Of a stretch of DNA of 64,000 bases, positions 41,380 through 51,475 are shown one piece after another. How positions within the stretch are numbered: position 1 is the stretch's first letter; every line of letters begins with the position of its first letter. The notes below the pieces were generated by a model. It was not told the origin of the DNA, did not search any database, and worked only from the letters and a program-made list of their open reading frames with translations. A program made the position numbers and the translations under genes. This DNA is from Solitalea canadensis DSM 3403 (GTDB lineage Bacteria; Bacteroidota; Bacteroidia; Sphingobacteriales; Sphingobacteriaceae), in the NCBI RefSeq assembly GCF_000242635.2, contig NC_017770.1:2182669-2246668 (forward strand). Direction: 5' to 3'.

Positions 41380-43611
41380 ATGAATAAGTCTGGCTTATTT
41401 TCAAGTATAAAACACGATTTTCCGGCAAGTATTGTCGTTTTCCTGGTAGCTCTTCCGCTATGTTTAGGTGTTGCCCTGGCATCCGGAGCTCCATTATTTT
41501 CTGGTTTAATCGCCGGTATGGTAGGCGGTATTGTTGTAGCAAGTTTCAGTGGTTCACAGCTTAGTGTTAGTGGTCCTGCTGCGGGCTTAACAGCTATCGT
41601 TTTAAGTGCAATTACTCAATTAAGTACTTATGAAACCTTTTTGTTTGCAGTTGTTTTGGCAGGTGTATTACAATTAATTTTCGGTTTACTAAAAGCTGGT
41701 ACTGTTTCCAACTATATACCTTCCAATGTAATTAAAGGTATGTTGGCTGCTATTGGTATCATCCTTATTTTAAAGCAGATACCTCATGCTTTCGGTTATG
41801 ATGCAACAGCAGAAGGCCTATTTGCATTCGCACAACCTGATCAGCATAATACATTCACTGAACTGTATTTCATGCTGAATAAAATTCATCCGGGAGCTGT
41901 TATTATAGCATTAATCTCCGTGGCTATTTTATTAATCTGGGAACGCCCCTTCTTTAAGAAATTCAGGTTATTCCCGGCTCCATTAGCAGTTGTTGCGGTT
42001 GGGGTACTTTTAAATCAAATCTTCCTTTCATCAGGATCTCCACTTGGAATTCAACCATCTCACTTGGTTAGTATTCCTGTGAGTGATGGTCTTGGAGGTT
42101 TTTTCAGCAACTTTAAAACACCTGATTTCTCTGCATTTGCTAATCCACAGGTATATGTGGTGGCAGTTACATTAGCAATTGTTGCTTCTATTGAATCATT
42201 ATTAAGCTTGGAGGCTTCTGATAAAATGGATCCGGAGCGTCGTTACTCTTCTACTAATCAAGAATTAAAGGCTCAGGGTATTGGTAACATTGTTTCTGGT
42301 TTAATCGGAGGTTTGCCGGTAACTTCAGTAATTGTAAGAAGCTCTGCCAACATTCAATCTGGAGCAAAAACCAAGCTTTCAGCAATTATGCATGGTGTTT
42401 TGTTATTGCTTTCAGCTTTGTTAATTCCGGGTTTATTAAATATGATCCCATTAGCAGCTTTAGCAGCTATCCTAATCATGACGGGTTATAAATTGGCTAA
42501 AGTGAGCATCTTTAAAGAAATGTTTAAAAACGGATGGGGACAATTCCTGCCGTTTGTAATCACTATTGCAGCTATTGTATTTACCGATTTATTGATTGGT
42601 ATTGCCATTGGTATTGTTGTGTCTACGTTAAGTATTCTTAACAAAAACCTACGCAATTCTTACTTCTTCAAAAAAGAGCAATATCATGATGGTGAAGTGA
42701 TTCGTGTTGAATTATCAGAAGAAGTATCGTTCTTAAATAAAGCCTCATTAATGCTTACACTTGAGAATCTTCCGCATAACTCAAAAGTTATTTTAGATGC
42801 TACTCGCTCTGTATACATTGATTTTGATGTAATCGAAGTGATCAAGGAGTTTAAAAATGTAAAGGCCCCTGAAAGAAATATTCAACTGAATCTGCTTGGA
42901 TTCAAAAACAATTATAAAGATTATAACAATGTGAGCTTTATGAGTGCGCCTACAAAAGAGTCGCAGTCACAATTAAAGCCTTCGCAAGTGCTTCAGATTT
43001 TAAAAGATGGAAATAATCGTTTTGTGCATAACCATCGTTTAGACAGAAATCACTCACACTTGGTACACACCACCGCATCAGGACAATTTCCACATGCTGT
43101 TGTATTAAGCTGTATTGATTCAAGAACATCATCTGAAGTGATTTTTGATCAGAGTATCGGAGATATTTTCAGCGTCCGTATAGCGGGTAACGTAAGTAAT
43201 GAAGATATTTTAGGAAGTATGGAATTTGGATGTAAAGTTGCCGGCTCAAAACTAATAGTAGTGCTTGGTCACACAAATTGTGGTGCTATTAAGGGCGCAT
43301 GTGATCATGTTCAACTAGGTAACCTTACCGGATTATTATCAAAAGTGAAACCTGCTCTCGACGCTGAAGTGGTAACACTTGAGAACAGAACTTCTAAAAA
43401 TACTGACTTCGTAAATAACGTTACCCGACTAAACGTTTTTACAACAATGAAAAATATTCGCGAATCGAGCCCGATTTTGAATGAGATGATCAACTCAGGA
43501 GAGATTGCCTTGGTTGGAGCGATGTATGACGTAGAAACAGGAAAAGTTACTTTCTATGAGAAATCATTGGTTGAATCAAAATTTACACCTGTTCAGATAT
43601 TACAGGATTAA
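41380..43611 (+). CDS. SulP transporter fused to beta carbonic anhydrase
   Basis: A 743-residue fusion. Residues about 1-430 are a SulP anion transporter with about 12-14 helices (FPASIVVFLVALPLCLGVALASGAPLFSGLIAG motif region). A STAS-like stretch follows (about 450-520). The C-terminal ~190 residues form a beta carbonic anhydrase with Cys578, Asp580 and Arg582 (CIDSR), His631 and Cys634 (HTNCGAIKGA), so it appears catalytically complete. I infer bicarbonate (or other anion) transport coupled to CO2/bicarbonate interconversion at the membrane. Similar fusions occur in other bacteria. Confidence 0.9.
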   Translation: MNKSGLFSSIKHDFPASIVVFLVALPLCLGVALASGAPLFSGLIAGMVGGIVVASFSGSQLSVSGPAAGLTAIVLSAITQLSTYETFLFAVVLAGVLQLIFGLLKAGTVSNYIPSNVIKGMLAAIGIILILKQIPHAFGYDATAEGLFAFAQPDQHNTFTELYFMLNKIHPGAVIIALISVAILLIWERPFFKKFRLFPAPLAVVAVGVLLNQIFLSSGSPLGIQPSHLVSIPVSDGLGGFFSNFKTPDFSAFANPQVYVVAVTLAIVASIESLLSLEASDKMDPERRYSSTNQELKAQGIGNIVSGLIGGLPVTSVIVRSSANIQSGAKTKLSAIMHGVLLLLSALLIPGLLNMIPLAALAAILIMTGYKLAKVSIFKEMFKNGWGQFLPFVITIAAIVFTDLLIGIAIGIVVSTLSILNKNLRNSYFFKKEQYHDGEVIRVELSEEVSFLNKASLMLTLENLPHNSKVILDATRSVYIDFDVIEVIKEFKNVKAPERNIQLNLLGFKNNYKDYNNVSFMSAPTKESQSQLKPSQVLQILKDGNNRFVHNHRLDRNHSHLVHTTASGQFPHAVVLSCIDSRTSSEVIFDQSIGDIFSVRIAGNVSNEDILGSMEFGCKVAGSKLIVVLGHTNCGAIKGACDHVQLGNLTGLLSKVKPALDAEVVTLENRTSKNTDFVNNVTRLNVFTTMKNIRESSPILNEMINSGEIALVGAMYDVETGKVTFYEKSLVESKFTPVQILQD

Positions 43612-43661
43612 TGAATTGGAGAAATCGTTTATCTCCTAAAGTTTTTTAGTTGTGTTAGTTG

Positions 43662-43692
43662 GCAAAGGCACGGATTTATCCGCGCCTTTTGC
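43662..43692. terminator. Bidirectional terminator
   Basis: A hairpin GCAAAGGC..CGGAT / ATCCG..GCCTTTTGC with a 2-nt loop and one internal mismatch sits between the converging SulP fusion and cinA genes. Confidence 0.75.
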
Positions 43693-43705
43693 TTTTAATT
43701 CATTT

Positions 43706-44950
43706 TTATTCAATTCCCTTCATTAATCTCCAGAGAAAATAAAAACCATTGATTGCAGTCCGCTCAATATTTTGCATCCGCTTGTTACCAAATTGAAATT
43801 TCTTAGCCAATACTTTATGTTTATTAGCAACCGCCACCCAAACTGTTCCAACCGGTTTTTCTTCAGTTCCACCATCCGGACCTGCAATTCCCGAACACGC
43901 TATTGAATAATCAGCTCCATAATTCTTAAGGGCACCTAAAGCCATTTCTTTCACTGTTTCTTCACTTACCGCTCCAAACTGCTCAAGCGTTTGGCTTTTT
44001 ACTCCCAGCATTTGTTGTTTTAATGTGTTACTATAGGAAACAGCTCCTCCAACATAAGCAAGTGACGAACCGGGAATAGACGTGAACAAATGTGCCATAT
44101 ATCCACCCGTACAACTTTCAGCAGTTGCTAATTTCAGCCCATTTTCGGTCAGTCTTTTCAAAATAGCCTCTTGGATACTAATATCTTCTAATGCGATAAT
44201 ATGATTGGGAATGCGTGCTGTTATTTGCGAAGAGAAGTTCTCCACTTGCTCCAACAACAGGTTCTTATTAGTTCCAATTGCACTTAATCGCAACCTTACT
44301 TGCCCAAGTTTAGGCAAATACGCCAACTTAATATTAGCCGGAAGAGCATCTTCAATATCCTCAATTTCCTTTGCAAGGAACGACTCCCCTAATCCGGCAG
44401 TTATAATGGTTTTGTGAAGAATATTATCAACATCAAATCTTTTTTTTAGCGCTGGAAGTACATAATCTTCCATCATACCCATCATTTCAAAAGGTACACC
44501 CGGCATTGAAACAACAATTTTTCCGTTATATTCAAACCACATACCCGGAGCCGTGCCATTCTTATTTTGAATAACCACACAATTATCAGGGACCTCTGCT
44601 TGCTTAATATTTACATCGATCAATGGTCTGTTGAAACGGGCAAATATTTGCTTTACATTTTCAAGTGCGTCCTCATTTAACACTAATTCAGCCCCAAAAA
44701 ACTTACACAGCGTATGCTTGGTAATGTCGTCTTTTGTCGGCCCCAGCCCCCCGGTTATTAAAATAATATCTGCATGCTGAAGAGCCTCAGTCAATCCGTT
44801 CAAAATTGCTTCCTGATGATCACTAATAGAAGTAATTTGCTTAACAGCAATACCTATTTCATTTAATTTTTGTCCCATCCAGGCAGAATTGGTATCAATA
44901 ACCTGCCCAATTAGTATTTCGTCACCAATGGTAATAATCTCTGCTAACAT
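43706..44950 (-). CDS. cinA: CinA family nicotinamide-nucleotide amidohydrolase
   Basis: A 414-residue CinA protein with an N-terminal MoCF-like domain (GDEILIGQVIDTNSAWM, ITGGLGPTKDDITKHTL) and a C-terminal PncC amidohydrolase domain (KLATAESCTGGYMAHLFTSIPGSS, IACSGIAGPDGGTEEKPVGTVW). It recycles NMN to nicotinate mononucleotide and has been linked to competence and DNA damage in some bacteria. No recA or competence gene is adjacent. Length and domain order are normal. Confidence 0.93.
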   Translation of the reverse strand: MLAEIITIGDEILIGQVIDTNSAWMGQKLNEIGIAVKQITSISDHQEAILNGLTEALQHADIILITGGLGPTKDDITKHTLCKFFGAELVLNEDALENVKQIFARFNRPLIDVNIKQAEVPDNCVVIQNKNGTAPGMWFEYNGKIVVSMPGVPFEMMGMMEDYVLPALKKRFDVDNILHKTIITAGLGESFLAKEIEDIEDALPANIKLAYLPKLGQVRLRLSAIGTNKNLLLEQVENFSSQITARIPNHIIALEDISIQEAILKRLTENGLKLATAESCTGGYMAHLFTSIPGSSLAYVGGAVSYSNTLKQQMLGVKSQTLEQFGAVSEETVKEMALGALKNYGADYSIACSGIAGPDGGTEEKPVGTVWVAVANKHKVLAKKFQFGNKRMQNIERTAINGFYFLWRLMKGIE

Positions 44951-45091
44951 TTGTTAATAATTTCCTGCTAAATTGTTGAATAAACTGAAAAAACTTTAAT
45001 AAAAATTGAAACTTTAAACTATAAGTAAAAGTATAAGTACAGAAGCCAACTAGCAAAACATTGTAATTAAACCAACTAAAACCAAAAAACT

Positions 45092-45313
45092 ATGTTCGCT
45101 TTTTTCGTTTGTTTACTTGCAGGAGTTACTGTAAGTATAACAATTGTCGCGTGTATAATTATGGTTGCTGTAGATGCCTACCGTAACAAATTATCTAACA
45201 TCTTTTTTTGGGTTTTGTTATCTGTTTTTTTACCTGTGATAGGAACAATCATTTACTTTTCTTTCCGTAAAGAAAAAAATCAAGATAAAAAAGAGAAACT
45301 CCTGTTTAGCTAA
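45092..45313 (+). CDS. PLDc_N-like small membrane protein
   Basis: A 73-residue membrane protein with two hydrophobic helices (about 4-27 and 37-57) and a charged, lysine-rich tail (FRKEKNQDKKEKLLFS). The second helix, FWVLLSVFLPVIGTIIYF, resembles the PLDc_N domain found at the N-terminus of cardiolipin synthases and as free-standing small proteins. No phospholipase domain is present. Function unknown. Confidence 0.65.
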   Translation: MFAFFVCLLAGVTVSITIVACIIMVAVDAYRNKLSNIFFWVLLSVFLPVIGTIIYFSFRKEKNQDKKEKLLFS

Positions 45314-45357
45314 TTCCGGATGTTTTTGCCTGAGCAATTTACATATTCGTTCACTAT

Positions 45358-45447
45358 ATGGCCAACAACTTTAGTGAACGACCGCCGAATTGTAATGCAA
45401 CTACAAAGTGTGCTGCTGTTTCGGAATTGGCAAAGGAGCTAGTTTAA
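45358..45447 (+). CDS. Candidate 29-aa microprotein
   Basis: In the gap between the PLDc_N-like gene and ilvC there is an ATG-initiated frame encoding MANNFSERPPNCNATTKCAA followed by a short helical tail (VSELAKELV), with a stop at 45445-45447. It has two Cys spaced by five residues. A hairpin lies 12 bp after its stop and a near-match -7 box (TGTTTTTG at 45321-45328) lies upstream. The composition looks protein-like, but the ORF is short and may be chance or a gene remnant. Confidence 0.3.
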   Translation: MANNFSERPPNCNATTKCAAVSELAKELV

Positions 45448-45459
45448 GTAGGTTGAAAA

Positions 45460-45493
45460 CAAGAATCCCCCGCTAACAGCAGGGGATTTCTTG
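45460..45493. terminator. Terminator-like hairpin
   Basis: CAAGAATCCCC and GGGGATTTCTTG form a stem with one bulge around an 11-nt loop. It may end transcription from either side in this gap. Confidence 0.55.
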
Positions 45494-45545
45494 CATTGGT
45501 TGAGATTGAGAAGTTGATCTTTATATCAGGTTATTTACCTAAAAA

Positions 45546-45575
45546 TGTGTTTTATACCAATTAGTATAAAACACA
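45546..45575 (-). terminator. Terminator of the ilv operon
   Basis: A perfect 12-bp stem (TGTGTTTTATAC / GTATAAAACACA) lies 14 bp after the ilvC stop codon, followed in the minus direction by TTTTT. Confidence 0.85.
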
Positions 45576-45588
45576 CTTATATTTTTAA

Positions 45589-47127
45589 TTAAGCTACAGT
45601 AGCAATTGATTTCATGGCTGTCATCGCTTGTCTTAATACTTCACCTACAGCTTCAATCTGGTGAGTACGAATCGATTTATTAACAGCAATTAATTTTTTA
45701 TTGTCTACCCCTGCATCCTTGCCTTCATTATAATTTTTACCGATAACATTTGTATCAACAGTTTTCATGAAATCAGCTAATAATGGCTTACATGCGTGGT
45801 CGAATAAGTAACAACCATACTCGGCTGTATCAGAAATTACACGGTTCATTTCAAATAACTTTTTACGTGCAATAGTGTTTGCAATTAATGGAGTTTCATG
45901 CAATGATTCGTAATAAGCTGATTCAGCTTTGATACCTGCTTCTACCATGGTTTCAAAAGCTAATTCAACACCAGCTCTTACCATTGCAACCATTAATAAA
46001 CCATTATCGAAAAACTCTTGCTCAGTAATTTTAACGTCTGCAGGAGCAGTTTTCTCAAACGCTGTTTCTCCGGTAGCAGCTCTCCAGGTTAACAGGTTTT
46101 TATCGTCATTTGCCCAGTCAGCCATCATAGTTGCAGAGAAAACACCACTCATGATGTCATCCTGATGTTTCTGAAACAACGGACGCATAATATTTTTCAA
46201 TTCTTCCGATACATCAAAAGCTTTGATTTTAGCAGGATTTGAAAGTCTGTCCATCATCGCAGTAATACCCCCTTGCTTTAACGCCTCGGTAATAACTTCC
46301 CAGCCGTATTGGATCAATTTTGCAGCGTATCCTTTATCAATTCCTTTTTCAACCATTTTGTCGAAACAAAGGATAGAACCAGTTTGCAATAAACCACAAA
46401 GAATAGTTTGCTCACCCATTAAGTCAGATTTCACCTCTGCTACAAAAGATGATTTTAAAACACCTGCTTTATGACCTCCGGTACCTACCGCATAAGCTTT
46501 TGCTTGTGCCCAGCCTTTACCTTCCGGATCATTTTCAGGGTGAACAGCAATTAGCGTAGGAACACCGAAACCTCTTTTATATTCTTCACGTACCTCAGTA
46601 CCCGGACATTTAGGGGCAACCATAATAACAGTGATGTCTTTACGGATCTGCATGCCTTCTTCCACAATGTTAAACCCGTGAGAATAAGATAAAGTAGCTC
46701 CTTTTTTCATTAAAGGCATAACGGCAGATACCACTGCAGTATGTTGCTTATCAGGAGTAAGGTTGATTACCACATCAGCACCCGGAATTAATTCTTCGTA
46801 AGTACCAACAGTAAATCCGTTTTCAGTAGCACTTTTCCAAGATTGACGTTTTGCATCAATTGCCTCCTGACGTAATGCGTATGAAACATTTAAACCAGAA
46901 TCTCTTAAGTTTAATCCTTGGTTTAAACCTTGTGCTCCACATCCAACAATTACGAGTTTTTTGCCTTTAAGGGCATCAACACCATCTGCAAAATGGCTAT
47001 TATCAAGAAATTCACATACACCTAGTTGGTTTAATTTTTCACGCAAAGAAAGTGTATTGAAATAGTTAGTCATATTTGATTTGCTGGTTGCCAATTCAAC
47101 TGCATCAGCAAAATTTGATTGTCCCAT
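45589..47127 (-). CDS. ilvC: Ketol-acid reductoisomerase, class II
   Basis: IlvC isomerises and reduces acetolactate or acetohydroxybutyrate in Val/Leu/Ile synthesis. The protein is long (class II, E. coli type), with the NADPH site [20 protein letters not shown], and [40 protein letters not shown] carrying Mg-binding acidic residues. The frame starts at 47127, giving 512 residues; an internal ATG at 47073 ([14 protein letters not shown]) matches the E. coli start and would give 494. Last gene of the ilvAEDBNC run; it has its own terminator downstream. Confidence 0.95.
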   Translation of the reverse strand: MGQSNFADAVELATSKSNMTNYFNTLSLREKLNQLGVCEFLDNSHFADGVDALKGKKLVIVGCGAQGLNQGLNLRDSGLNVSYALRQEAIDAKRQSWKSATENGFTVGTYEELIPGADVVINLTPDKQHTAVVSAVMPLMKKGATLSYSHGFNIVEEGMQIRKDITVIMVAPKCPGTEVREEYKRGFGVPTLIAVHPENDPEGKGWAQAKAYAVGTGGHKAGVLKSSFVAEVKSDLMGEQTILCGLLQTGSILCFDKMVEKGIDKGYAAKLIQYGWEVITEALKQGGITAMMDRLSNPAKIKAFDVSEELKNIMRPLFQKHQDDIMSGVFSATMMADWANDDKNLLTWRAATGETAFEKTAPADVKITEQEFFDNGLLMVAMVRAGVELAFETMVEAGIKAESAYYESLHETPLIANTIARKKLFEMNRVISDTAEYGCYLFDHACKPLLADFMKTVDTNVIGKNYNEGKDAGVDNKKLIAVNKSIRTHQIEAVGEVLRQAMTAMKSIATVA

Positions 47128-47190
47128 TTTCTGTTTAAGTTATTTTGTTATGTGATTTGTTTAATTATTTAACTATCGATCAGCTGATTA

Positions 47191-47736
47191 TTAATTCAGA
47201 ATAGTTTCATACTCCGACAATTCCTCCGCATGATAAATCTCATGTGCCTGATGACGTTGCTTATGAATGGCAATACGACCTGAGTGCACAAACTCCAGCA
47301 AACCAAAAGGTTTAAGCATGTCATAGAACAGCATCAGTTCTTCCAGCGTACCCGTTTTTTCCAAAGCAGTAAAGCCTGGTTCCATGTAAACTACACGTGC
47401 ACTATGCTCATTTGCAAGGTTGATAATCGGAGTTACTTTAGTTGCGTCCTCAATATTGACCTTATAAATAGCCACCTCGCTAAAGATCATATTGTCAGCA
47501 TCATAAGCATAGGCAATTAATACTTCAATTACCTTGTTAATTTGCTGAACCAATTTCTTGCTCATGTCTTCTGTACACTTAACCACAATGGTAAAGCGTG
47601 AAATGCCTTTTTTTTCGGTCTCAGAAACAGTTAAACTTTCGATGTTAATACGTCGACGTGTAAATATAATTGTCAAACGATTAAGCAAACCGATATTGTT
47701 TTCAGTGAAAACCGATATTGTATATAATTTTTCCAT
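47191..47736 (-). CDS. ilvN: Acetolactate synthase small (regulatory) subunit
   Basis: The 181-residue regulatory subunit binds valine for feedback inhibition of IlvB. The N-terminal ACT domain is TISVFTENNIGLLNRLTIIFTRRRINIESLTVSETEKKGISRF, and a second C-terminal domain follows. It lies between ilvB and ilvC on the same strand with spacers of 149 and 63 bp. Length is slightly above the E. coli IlvH form. Confidence 0.92.
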   Translation of the reverse strand: MEKLYTISVFTENNIGLLNRLTIIFTRRRINIESLTVSETEKKGISRFTIVVKCTEDMSKKLVQQINKVIEVLIAYAYDADNMIFSEVAIYKVNIEDATKVTPIINLANEHSARVVYMEPGFTALEKTGTLEELMLFYDMLKPFGLLEFVHSGRIAIHKQRHQAHEIYHAEELSEYETILN

Positions 47737-47744
47737 GATTTAAA

Positions 47745-47880
47745 AGCCTCACCCCGATCCTATCTCAAAGAGATAGTGCGCAGTGCATTGGCAGTTATTA
47801 TGTTAAACCATCTATTTAACTGATTAATAACACTTTTCGCACTTCCAATTTGCAAAAAGCCTCCCTATGAAGGGGATCAG
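47745..47880. repeat. Repetitive spacer between ilvB and ilvN
   Basis: The 149-bp spacer contains AGCCTCACCCCGATCC followed by a small ATCTCAAAGAGAT hairpin near the ilvN start, and AAAAGCCTCCCTATGAAGGGGAT near the ilvB stop. It resembles a degenerate intergenic element of the kind that interrupts operons without coding capacity. Confidence 0.45.
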
Positions 47881-47885
47881 TAAGT

Positions 47886-49631
47886 TTATTCCAATCTCAC
47901 CTCATCAACACTTGCACCTGTAGCCACCATTGGGAAAACATTTACTTCTTTTTCCACTACAACTTCTAATAAGAAAGGACCGTCAAAAGCTAGCATTTCA
48001 TCAATTGCCCCATTCAGTTCAGCACGCTCAGTGATCTTTTTACCTTCAATGCCAAAACCTTTTCCAATGGTAATGAAATCAGGATTCTGCAATTCAACAA
48101 ACGAATAACGATTATCGAAAAACATTTCCTGCCATTGACGAACCATTCCTAAGAAATTATTATTCAAAATGATGATCTTAACCGGAAGTTTGCTTTGAGC
48201 AATGGTTCCTAATTCCTGAATAGTCATTTGGAAACAACCATCACCAATTATTGCTACCACCTCACGCTCAGGAGTTGCTACTTTTGCACCAAACGCTGCT
48301 GGTAACGCAAAACCCATTGTGCCTAAACCTCCCGAAGAAATGAATGAATTAGTACGAGCGAATTTGTAGTAACGAGCCGCCATCATTTGATGTTGGCCAA
48401 CATCGGCCACAATCGCTGCCTCACCTTTCGTTTTTTCCGAAAGTTTGTTGATTACCTCTCCCATCTTCATTCCGCCTTCTGTTGGATAAACTTCATGCTG
48501 AACTACCTTTTCATATTCCTGGCGATCGCAATCCTTAAATCGCTCTAACCATTCTTTATGCTCTCTTTTTGAGATCAAAGGAAGTAATACCTGTAATGCC
48601 TCTTTAGCATCCGCATTAATTGAAACAGCTGTTTTAACATTTTTATCTATTTCAGCAGGATCAACTTCTATATGGATAACTTTTGCCTGCTTTGCGTATC
48701 GGCTAAGATCGCCAGTTACACGATCATCGAAACGCATACCAATGGCAATGATAACATCTGCTTGATTTGTAAGCAGGTTTGCTCCATAATTTCCATGCAT
48801 TCCTAACATACCAACATATTGAGGATGTGCAACCGGAAACGCTGATAAACCATGTAATGTGCTTGCAACCGGAATACCCGACTTCTCTACAAACTCACGG
48901 ATTTCTTGTTCAGCTTTTGATATCAATACTCCCTGACCAATAAATAAGAAAGGCTTTTGGGATGAATTGATTAATTCTGCTGCTTTTTCTGCCTGTTCGT
49001 ATGTATAATTAGATTTTGGCCGGTAGCCACGTACACTGTTACATTTTACATTTCTAAACTCACTACTTAATAGTTCAAATTGAGCATTTTTAGTAACATC
49101 AATTAACACAGGACCCGGACGGCCGCTGCGAGCGATATAAAATGCTTTTGAAATAATCTCAGGGATTTCATCTGCAGTTGTTACCTGGTAATTCCATTTA
49201 GTAATGGGCATCGTCATACCGATAACATCGGCCTCCTGAAAAGCATCAGTACCTAAAAGTGATTTGGCAACCTGGCCAACGATACAAACCATTGGTACGC
49301 TATCCATCATGGCATCTGCAATTGGAGTGATCAGATTAGTAGCACCCGGTCCTGAGGTTACAAGGCATACGCCCACTTTGCCCGAAATACGTGCATAACC
49401 TTCAGCTGCGTGACCGGCTCCCTGCTCATGACGAACCAAAATATGATTTAGTTTTTCACGATAATCATAAAGTGCATCGTAGACCGGCATAATTGCACCG
49501 CCCGGATAACCGAAAATGGTATCCACTCCTTCTGCGACCAAAGCCATCATTAATGCTTCGGAACCATTGATCTGACGTGCAGCTGCCTTTGTTGCAACTT
49601 TTTGAGTGTCGTTTTGAACTGTTGTACTCAT
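47886..49631 (-). CDS. ilvB: Acetolactate synthase large subunit
   Basis: The catalytic subunit condenses pyruvate with pyruvate or 2-oxobutyrate. From the ATG at 49631 (MSTTVQNDTQ) it has 581 residues; the frame is open to 49694, within a repeat. The N-terminal thiamine-diphosphate region has GVDTIFGYPGGAIMPVYDAL and RHEQGAGHAAEGYAR with the activating Glu. The C-terminal TPP/Mg site is GDGCFQMTIQELGTIAQSKLPVKIIILNN. All three TPP-enzyme domains are present. Confidence 0.95.
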   Translation of the reverse strand: MSTTVQNDTQKVATKAAARQINGSEALMMALVAEGVDTIFGYPGGAIMPVYDALYDYREKLNHILVRHEQGAGHAAEGYARISGKVGVCLVTSGPGATNLITPIADAMMDSVPMVCIVGQVAKSLLGTDAFQEADVIGMTMPITKWNYQVTTADEIPEIISKAFYIARSGRPGPVLIDVTKNAQFELLSSEFRNVKCNSVRGYRPKSNYTYEQAEKAAELINSSQKPFLFIGQGVLISKAEQEIREFVEKSGIPVASTLHGLSAFPVAHPQYVGMLGMHGNYGANLLTNQADVIIAIGMRFDDRVTGDLSRYAKQAKVIHIEVDPAEIDKNVKTAVSINADAKEALQVLLPLISKREHKEWLERFKDCDRQEYEKVVQHEVYPTEGGMKMGEVINKLSEKTKGEAAIVADVGQHQMMAARYYKFARTNSFISSGGLGTMGFALPAAFGAKVATPEREVVAIIGDGCFQMTIQELGTIAQSKLPVKIIILNNNFLGMVRQWQEMFFDNRYSFVELQNPDFITIGKGFGIEGKKITERAELNGAIDEMLAFDGPFLLEVVVEKEVNVFPMVATGASVDEVRLE

Positions 49632-49636
49632 ATACT

Positions 49637-49712
49637 TTAATTTTGGGATTACACCGATTTTAGATTGATTACATTGAAAAATCGGCGTAATCATTTTAAA
49701 ATCGGTGTAATC
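49637..49712. repeat. GATTACACCGATTTT inverted repeat between ilvD and ilvB
   Basis: GATTACACCGATTTT near 49648-49662 and AAAATCGGTGTAATC near 49697-49711 are exact complements, with a further GATTACA / CGGCGTAATC pair inside. It forms a long hairpin within the operon, related to the GATTACA repeats near 33735-33850. Confidence 0.8.
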
Positions 49713-49717
49713 ATCTA

Positions 49718-51397
49718 TTATAATTCATCTGTAACGCATCCTTCAGAAGCTGATGATACGTTTTTGATATATTTAGCTAATGTTCCTTTGGTGGCTCTCC
49801 ATGCAGGTGCCTGCCATGAAGCTTTTCTTTTTGCGATCTCCTCATCGCTTAATTCAGCATTGATGACTCGTTTTTCAGCATCAATCATAATAATATCACC
49901 ATTTTTAATTAAGCCGATCAAACCTCCATTTTGAGCTTCAGGAGTGATGTGTCCCACAACGAAACCATGTGTACCACCTGAGAAGCGACCATCTGTAACC
50001 AGCGCAACACTTTTACCTAAACCAGCTCCCATGATCAACGATGTTGGCTTTAACATTTCAGGCATTCCGGGTGCTCCTTTAGGGCCTTGATAACGAATCA
50101 CCACCACATCTCCTTTGTCAATTTTACCGGTTAATACCGCGTCGCTAAACTCGAATTCGGAATCAAAAACTTTCGCCGGGCCACTAAAATGTAATCCTTC
50201 CTTACCGGTGATTTTTGCAACTGAACCTTCCTTAGCAAGGTTACCGTATAATATCTGTAAGTGACCACTAGGTTTAATTGGTGCACTTAACGGAACAATA
50301 ATTTTCTGATCTACCGATAAATCCGGAATATCTGCAAGATTCTCTGCCACTGTTTTACCAGTTACAGTTAAGCAGTCGCCATGTAAGAAACCTTCTTTCA
50401 ATAAGTATTTCATTACAGCCGGAATACCGCCAATCTTGTGCACATCTTCCATCAAATATTTACCACTTGGTTTTAAGTCGGCAATAAATGGTGTTTTATC
50501 TGATATGCGTTGAAAATCATCAATGGTTAACTTGATATCTACTGCTTTAGCCATAGCAATCAAGTGAATAACTGCATTGGTTGATCCTCCTAAAGCCATT
50601 ATAATTGTCATTGCATTTTCAAATGCCTTTTCAGTCATAATATCTTTCGGAAGAATATTTTTCTCCAGTAATACACGAATAGCTTTTCCGGCGGCTTTAC
50701 ATTCGTCCTGTTTTTCTTTACTTGTAGCAGGGTTTGAAGAACTGTAAGGCAAACTCATTCCTAAAGCTTCAATAGCCGACGACATGGTGTTTGCTGTGTA
50801 CATACCTCCACATGCGCCCGAACCCGGACAAGCATGCTTCACCACTTCTTTAAATTCTTCAGGTGTAATATCACCGCTAATTTTTTGCCCTAACGCTTCA
50901 AAAGCAGAAATAATGTCGAGGTTTTGACCATTATGATGGCCGGCGTTAATTGTTCCTCCATAAACCATAATAGAAGGGCGATTTAAACGACCCATTGCCA
51001 TTAATGCGCCAGGCATATTTTTATCACAGCCCATTACGGTAATTACACCATCGTAAAACATCGCCGAAACAACAGTTTCAATACTATCGGCAATGATATC
51101 ACGAGATTGTAATGAAAAACGCATACCCGCGGTTCCGTTTGAAATACCATCACTTACGCCAATGGTGTTAAAAACAAGACCAATCATATCATTTTCTCTA
51201 ACGCTCCCTTTAATTACCTGGGATAAATCATTCAGATGCATGTTACAAGTATTTCCATCGTAACCTGCACTGGCAATGCCTACCTGGGCTTTTTTCATGT
51301 CTTCATCAGTAAGACCAATGCCATATAACATGGCTTGAGCACCAGGAAGTGTAGTGTCTTCAGTTAATGTCGCACTATATCTGTTCAGTTTAGTCAT
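49718..51397 (-). CDS. ilvD: Dihydroxy-acid dehydratase
   Basis: IlvD dehydrates 2,3-dihydroxy acids in branched-chain amino-acid synthesis and uses an Fe-S cluster. From the ATG at 51397 ([14 protein letters not shown]) it has 559 residues. Cluster cysteines lie in the CNMHLND region, [13 protein letters not shown] and [16 protein letters not shown]. The C-terminal [20 protein letters not shown] block is typical. The upstream frame extension to 51448 is rejected in favour of the conventional start. Confidence 0.95.
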   Translation of the reverse strand: MTKLNRYSATLTEDTTLPGAQAMLYGIGLTDEDMKKAQVGIASAGYDGNTCNMHLNDLSQVIKGSVRENDMIGLVFNTIGVSDGISNGTAGMRFSLQSRDIIADSIETVVSAMFYDGVITVMGCDKNMPGALMAMGRLNRPSIMVYGGTINAGHHNGQNLDIISAFEALGQKISGDITPEEFKEVVKHACPGSGACGGMYTANTMSSAIEALGMSLPYSSSNPATSKEKQDECKAAGKAIRVLLEKNILPKDIMTEKAFENAMTIIMALGGSTNAVIHLIAMAKAVDIKLTIDDFQRISDKTPFIADLKPSGKYLMEDVHKIGGIPAVMKYLLKEGFLHGDCLTVTGKTVAENLADIPDLSVDQKIIVPLSAPIKPSGHLQILYGNLAKEGSVAKITGKEGLHFSGPAKVFDSEFEFSDAVLTGKIDKGDVVVIRYQGPKGAPGMPEMLKPTSLIMGAGLGKSVALVTDGRFSGGTHGFVVGHITPEAQNGGLIGLIKNGDIIMIDAEKRVINAELSDEEIAKRKASWQAPAWRATKGTLAKYIKNVSSASEGCVTDEL

Positions 51398-51475
51398 TTT
51401 GTAATATTTAATTCGAAAGTAGGTTTTCTTTGAAAGTTTGATAAACAATCATCGTTTTGTTTTACGACGCTCAAT

